From Veillonella ratti (GTDB lineage Bacteria > Bacillota > Negativicutes > Veillonellales > Veillonellaceae), in assembly GCF_003992115.1 (NCBI RefSeq), contig NZ_RQUX01000014.1, positions 1 to 56,407 on the forward strand: a stretch of DNA of 56,407 bases, read 5' to 3'. The translations under genes and the position numbers were made by a program. The notes beneath the pieces were generated by a model. The model worked only from the letters and a program-made list of their open reading frames with translations, made no database searches and was not told the DNA's origin. Shown here piece after piece: positions 52,453 through 56,407 of this stretch (positions within the stretch are counted from its first letter, which is position 1; the number at the start of each line of letters is the position of its first letter).

Positions 52453-53154
52453 TTATTCCGGCGTTTGCTCGCGCTTTTTCATCCATCGTTTGTAACCATA
52501 CCAAGCGATGGCATACACGACAGTTGCAACCACCACAATAATCGTCAAACGATCCAAATGCTGATGTAACATAACCGCATCGTGACCTACCACGACTTCA
52601 AGGGCGGTGGACGGAAACTTACCGATTAAGTTGGCAATGGCATAATCGCGTAAGCTGATACGACTGATAGCCCCTAAAGCGGTAATGATGCCGGACGGAA
52701 AATACGGGATCGTACGGGCAAAAAGCATAACGGCCAAACCGTTTTTACTGCTGAAGTCATCGACTTTAAGTAAAAACTTATTCTTCTGAATGAGCTTTTC
52801 CGCAGAGTCACGCAAAATATAACGCATGAGTAAGAAACTAATGATAACGCCCACCGTCTCAGCGAGCCAGGAAATAATAATCCCCGGAATCAAACCGAAG
52901 ATTAGGCCGTTCGCGGTTGAAAAGAAAATGGACGGCAAAAAGCCCGCAATATTTATAATTACATCGAGCACAAAGCTGATAACCCAGGCCCATGCACCAT
53001 AACTTTGAAGAACTTCCGCAATATGATGTACATCACCGGTCCCCAGCAAGTCAATCATATCACCGTAAAAGCCCGGCACAATGAGCTCCAAACTGGCCAA
53101 TAAAACGACTGCCAATACAACAACAAATACTTTAACCTTTGTTTCTGCTTTCAT
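52453..53154 (-). CDS. TVP38/TMEM64 (DedA-superfamily) membrane protein
   Basis: The 233-residue inner-membrane protein has an N-terminal membrane segment, then the conserved core: INIAGFLPSIFFSTANGLIFGLIPGIIISWLAE, MLFARTIPYFPSGIITALGAISRI with the conserved R/P signature, and LIGKFPSTALEVVVG. A last membrane segment precedes a basic tail (YKRWMKKREQ). Related VTT-domain proteins act as phospholipid scramblases or flippases; the role in this family is not settled. A 20-bp palindrome lies about 90 bases upstream. Confidence 0.87.
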   Translation of the reverse strand: MKAETKVKVFVVVLAVVLLASLELIVPGFYGDMIDLLGTGDVHHIAEVLQSYGAWAWVISFVLDVIINIAGFLPSIFFSTANGLIFGLIPGIIISWLAETVGVIISFLLMRYILRDSAEKLIQKNKFLLKVDDFSSKNGLAVMLFARTIPYFPSGIITALGAISRISLRDYAIANLIGKFPSTALEVVVGHDAVMLHQHLDRLTIIVVVATVVYAIAWYGYKRWMKKREQTPE

Positions 53155-53242
53155 TCAGTACCCTCATACTAATTAACTCTATATAAAACATATACTCGCA
53201 TGTTTGTAAAATCACAAATAAAACTAAACTGACCTTACCATT

Positions 53243-53262
53243 ATTTCGAAATATTTCGAAAT
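53243..53262. promoter_or_regulatory. 20-bp palindrome built from two ATTTCGAAAT units
   Basis: The 10-bp palindrome ATTTCGAAAT is repeated twice without a gap, so the whole 20 bp is also a palindrome. It lies in the likely TVP38 promoter/leader and is a good candidate operator. Confidence 0.55.
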
Positions 53263-53360
53263 CTATTGTTCACTTGTATTTTACCATAAATAAGAGGCTT
53301 AGAGGTACCCTTTGCGTATAAATTTATCTATTGTTTAGATTTATAAGTTTGATGAAATTA

Positions 53361-53393
53361 GAAAAGGGCTTGCCAAATTTCTCTGACAAGCCC
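53361..53393 (-). terminator. Terminator of the adhesin gene
   Basis: GGGCTTG and CAAGCCC pair around a 14-base loop and TTTTC follows on the minus strand, about 145 bases after the stop. Confidence 0.6.
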
Positions 53394-53536
53394 CTCTCTT
53401 TATTTATTATATACAATTGTAAAACGATTATATAACAAATACTATAACGATTAATTGTAACAATTAAACCTCAATAGTTCTTTTATTAAAACCACAGATG
53501 CCCATTCTGATGATTTTAATATAATACTGTCGGGAA

Positions 53537-56407
53537 TTATAAACCTACTTTGGCTACCAACTGTTCGATCAATTGACGCTGTGCCGCCAATTCAGCTTCC
53601 TGCTGAGCCAAACGATCTTGCTGCGTAGCTACGGTGTTTTCAAGCGAAGCATTTTTAGCTTGTAAACTTGCTACCTCAGTCGTAAGCGCTCGAACGGCTT
53701 TCGGACCGCTTGGACGTTGGCCTTCACCTTTAGAACCAAAACGTAAAGATACGCCAAGGTTTACCATGTTTTCATCGCCAAGCGTACCGCCTACGCTGAA
53801 CAACGTATCTTCGTTAGCTTGATAGAAGGCACCAAGAGCCATAGCCTGCTCACCTTTGTAGTTACCTACACCGGCTGATACGGTGAATTTATCTTCTTCA
53901 TCGAATTGAAGCGGATGTAAAGCCGCCAACGCTGCCGCGGATGCCCCTACCTTGTCAAGACGTTGGTCGAGTTTACCTACACGATTATTAATAGCCGATA
54001 CATCACTTGCGATTGCACCTACATTTTCAGAAAGTGTATTCACGTCATTTGTAAGATTGCCCAAATCTGTTGCTAACGTGTTCACATTCGTAGTGAGTGT
54101 ATCTACATTGGTGTTTAAAGTACTTACATTGGCGGAAATGTTATCTACATCAGTTCTTAATGTACTTACATTGCCTTCGACAGTCGTTACTCTACCATCA
54201 ATAGTCTGAACTTTGGTGTCGATGGAATCAACGCGGGTATTGGTTGTATCGATACGGGTGTGTGCTTCTTCAATACGCGTTTCTGCCTTCTCTATTTGAC
54301 CATTTAACTGGTCAAGGCTTTGATTTGCATCGTTTACACCTAGTTTATCTTTGAGACTAGTTATAAGTTCTTTTGTTAAATTAGTACCATCTTTATTTAG
54401 CTTTTCATCAAGATCAGCCTGAACCGCTGACTTAATGTTGGCATCAGATACACTAACTGTGAAGGTTTTTACACCACCATTATCTTTTGTATCAATGTCA
54501 ACATTAGCTCCACCTTTCACATCAACAGAACCTTGTGCTAAGGTTTTAACCTGATCTGCCGTTAACTGACTTTCGCTTAACTTCGTAATTTGATCTTGGA
54601 TTCCATTATTTAGGTTTGTTACATCAGCTTTAGTAGCTAAAGCATTATTACCGGCTGCTAACCCAGCTTTCAAACCTTCTACGTCAAGGCCTACTTGATA
54701 AGTAGTCTTGTTTGTCTCAGTAGACGGTGTTTCCGAAACAGTAATATATTGTTCATTATCCGCTTTTGCTACAGCTACTGATGATTTTGCTAAATTCTTA
54801 ACAACATTTTCGCCATCTTCAGAGAGATTAGTTAAATTTTTATCTGCTGCATTTTTGATAATCGTAGTTAAATTATCACTTAAACCAAGGTTATAAGTAG
54901 TAACACCGGCATTATCAGTATTAGATGTTAACTCCAATGTGTTGTCAGCTGTTATATCGGTACGCAACCCATTTACTTTATATACTATACCGGTGGACTT
55001 ATCTACAATCGTATCAGTAATCGTAATATTATTACCCGCTTCCAAGGTTACACGGCTACGTTTTAACTGTGCCACGTTAACCGCATCGGTATCTTGTGTA
55101 CCGGCAGCTACACCGGTGATTTGACGAGTAAGGCCTCTCTCAGCATTACCAATTGCGAATGCACTGCCGGTTGCTTCCCAGGTACTAGCAGCTTTATTAT
55201 ATATATTCACGTCGGAATCTGTTTTAGAGTTGTATAGTGCATCATATGCACTATTAAAAGCCTCCCCATAAGCTTTTTGCGTATTATATATTTTCTCCAT
55301 CTCAGCTTTTTTCTGCGTGTCTGTCAAATCAGTTCTTCGCTCAAGCGCATTTACTTGTGTCATTAACCCCATATAATATGATTTATAGACACCTTCAGCT
55401 GATTCGGCCTTTTCTCTCAGCTCCTGCACTATCGTTTCTTTACTTGTGTAATTATTAAATGCTGTTTCTGATAAAACCGTACTCATATCTGAAACTTGAA
55501 CATTTTTTAAAGGATCATAACCTTTAGTCCCATATTGTCCAAGTGATTGAGAGTAACTGCCGATAGCTACGCCGCCTAACGTAGAAGTATCTGCAACTAT
55601 TCCTTCACCAACCACAGCATTACTGCCAATTGCTACTGCATTTCCTACAGTCTGTGCCTGTTGACCTATGGCTATACTTTCAAACCCATACCCACGAGCC
55701 TGATCTCCTAAAGCAACAGAATAATCTGCACGAGCTGCAGCACTAGTACCTATACCTACACTGTTTAAGCCCCAAGAAACTGTACTATTTGCAGAAGTTA
55801 AAGCGCCCCTATAACCACCAATAGCAATGGCACCTGTATTATATGCTGCTGCACCACTACCTACAGCTACAGTATTTATATTAGGTAGCTTATTAGAAGC
55901 CGCTACGCCAATAATTACAGAACGATCAGCATTCGCTTTTGCTCCCGAACCAATAGCTAACGCCTGTCCACCAACTGTTCTTGTAGTATAGCCAATAGCT
56001 AAACTTCCGCCTTGAGCTCTATTATTTGTTTCACTTGTTACGTAACTACCTGTACCCAATGCTATATCCCCAATGAAATTTGCATAGGAACCTGCACCGA
56101 TAGCAGTAGCCGAAATACCATTAGATCTTGCAAATGCACCAATAGCTGTACTGGAAATAGCACTAGATTGTGCATTACCACCAAGAGCAATACTCAAATT
56201 TTCATTTGCACGTGAGCCCAAGCCGATAGCAATAGCACCATCGCCACTATAACTGTCTGCACCACTGGTATTACCCGCTAATGCATCAGTGCCGATAGCT
56301 ATAGAGCTGGATCCATAACTTATTGCTTCAGTACCTAATGCTAATGATGCGTTGCCATGAGCAAGAGACTTTACACCATTTGCATTGGCCAATAAACCTT
56401 TAGCAGT
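53537..56407 (-). CDS. Trimeric autotransporter adhesin (YadA-like), 5' end outside window
   Basis: About 956 residues are visible; the frame stays open to the edge, so the signal peptide and start of the head are missing (the first TTG in frame is not the true start). The head has many YadA-type left-handed beta-roll repeats (SLALGTEAISYGSSSIAIG and similar). A neck (RQITGVAAGTQDTDAVNVAQL) follows, then a long heptad-repeat stalk (VSTLNTNVDTLTTNVNTL) and the membrane anchor (ALAALHPLQFDEEDKFTVSA to VNLGVSLRF). Unusually, 66 further residues, mostly coiled coil, come after the last barrel strand. A 120-residue helical insert interrupts head and neck. It should form a trimer in the outer membrane and mediate adhesion. 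Confidence 0.92.
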   Translation of the reverse strand, partial: TAKGLLANANGVKSLAHGNASLALGTEAISYGSSSIAIGTDALAGNTSGADSYSGDGAIAIGLGSRANENLSIALGGNAQSSAISSTAIGAFARSNGISATAIGAGSYANFIGDIALGTGSYVTSETNNRAQGGSLAIGYTTRTVGGQALAIGSGAKANADRSVIIGVAASNKLPNINTVAVGSGAAAYNTGAIAIGGYRGALTSANSTVSWGLNSVGIGTSAAARADYSVALGDQARGYGFESIAIGQQAQTVGNAVAIGSNAVVGEGIVADTSTLGGVAIGSYSQSLGQYGTKGYDPLKNVQVSDMSTVLSETAFNNYTSKETIVQELREKAESAEGVYKSYYMGLMTQVNALERRTDLTDTQKKAEMEKIYNTQKAYGEAFNSAYDALYNSKTDSDVNIYNKAASTWEATGSAFAIGNAERGLTRQITGVAAGTQDTDAVNVAQLKRSRVTLEAGNNITITDTIVDKSTGIVYKVNGLRTDITADNTLELTSNTDNAGVTTYNLGLSDNLTTIIKNAADKNLTNLSEDGENVVKNLAKSSVAVAKADNEQYITVSETPSTETNKTTYQVGLDVEGLKAGLAAGNNALATKADVTNLNNGIQDQITKLSESQLTADQVKTLAQGSVDVKGGANVDIDTKDNGGVKTFTVSVSDANIKSAVQADLDEKLNKDGTNLTKELITSLKDKLGVNDANQSLDQLNGQIEKAETRIEEAHTRIDTTNTRVDSIDTKVQTIDGRVTTVEGNVSTLRTDVDNISANVSTLNTNVDTLTTNVNTLATDLGNLTNDVNTLSENVGAIASDVSAINNRVGKLDQRLDKVGASAAALAALHPLQFDEEDKFTVSAGVGNYKGEQAMALGAFYQANEDTLFSVGGTLGDENMVNLGVSLRFGSKGEGQRPSGPKAVRALTTEVASLQAKNASLENTVATQQDRLAQQEAELAAQRQLIEQLVAKVGL

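Larger units (their letters stand above)
53155..53536. other. Gap between the adhesin and TVP38 genes
   Basis: It holds the adhesin terminator (53361-53393), a perfect 20-bp palindrome (53243-53262) and AT-rich sequence that should include the TVP38 promoter. No gene or RNA is recognised. Confidence 0.5.

Noticed and set aside
1-56407. tRNA, rRNA, transposase and integrase genes
   Set aside because: I looked in all gaps for cloverleaf ends, CCA-like 3' ends and transposase-like frames and found none that I could support.

Overview
The window reads as chromosomal DNA of a Gram-negative member of the Firmicutes (Negativicutes), most likely Veillonella or a close relative. Three things point there. 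The gene order is Firmicute-like (rimP-nusA-rnpM-ylxQ-infB-rbfA-nrnA-truB-ribF; rpsO-pnp). There is a complete ADP-heptose/LPS-core operon. There is also a YadA-type trimeric autotransporter, which needs an outer membrane. The species assignment is inference; no 16S rRNA gene is present. Every protein gene is on the minus strand except rpsT, so transcription runs from high to low coordinates.

Layout from low to high coordinates. Positions 1-2650 hold an AT-rich restriction-modification island: a FokI-like fusion of two adenine methyltransferases, broken by a frameshift in an A9 homopolymer, followed by the 5' end of a probable partner gene that runs off the edge. Next come a chorismate mutase-shikimate kinase fusion, recD2 and comF (2653-6295), and a PLP aminotransferase (6674-7858). 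The nusA-infB translation operon follows (8087-16003), then polA-mutM-coaE-lytic transglycosylase-unknown (16194-21668). The lone plus-strand gene rpsT lies at 21992-22252 and is followed by a striking nested inverted repeat. Beyond it are nudF-deoB-unknown (22594-24723), rpsO-pnp-dut (24985-27952), a tryptophan-type ABC importer (28191-30963) and an M18 aminopeptidase operon (31111-33238).

The second half holds the heptose operon gmhA-hldE-hldD-gmhB-two GT9 heptosyltransferases-DEDDh exonuclease (33347-40027). It is followed by virK-like/nrdR/dipeptidase (40119-42436), where the virK-like gene carries an in-frame amber codon. Then come pyruvate carboxylase (42795-46241), a second M18 aminopeptidase with a membrane protein (46349-48328), a DASS carboxylate transporter (48470-49870), an Mrp/Nbp35 ATPase (49998-50825), a second aminotransferase (51041-52237), a TVP38 membrane protein (52453-53154), and the 3' part of a trimeric autotransporter adhesin that runs off the right edge.

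Most of this is housekeeping. The carboxylate transporter and pyruvate carboxylase fit a metabolism based on C3/C4 acids, and the heptose operon and adhesin build the cell surface. The signals most worth following are the homopolymer-split FokI-like methyltransferase (candidate phase variation), the 300-bp nested palindrome at 22324-22623, the amber-interrupted virK-like gene, and the adhesin whose barrel is followed by a predicted coiled-coil tail.
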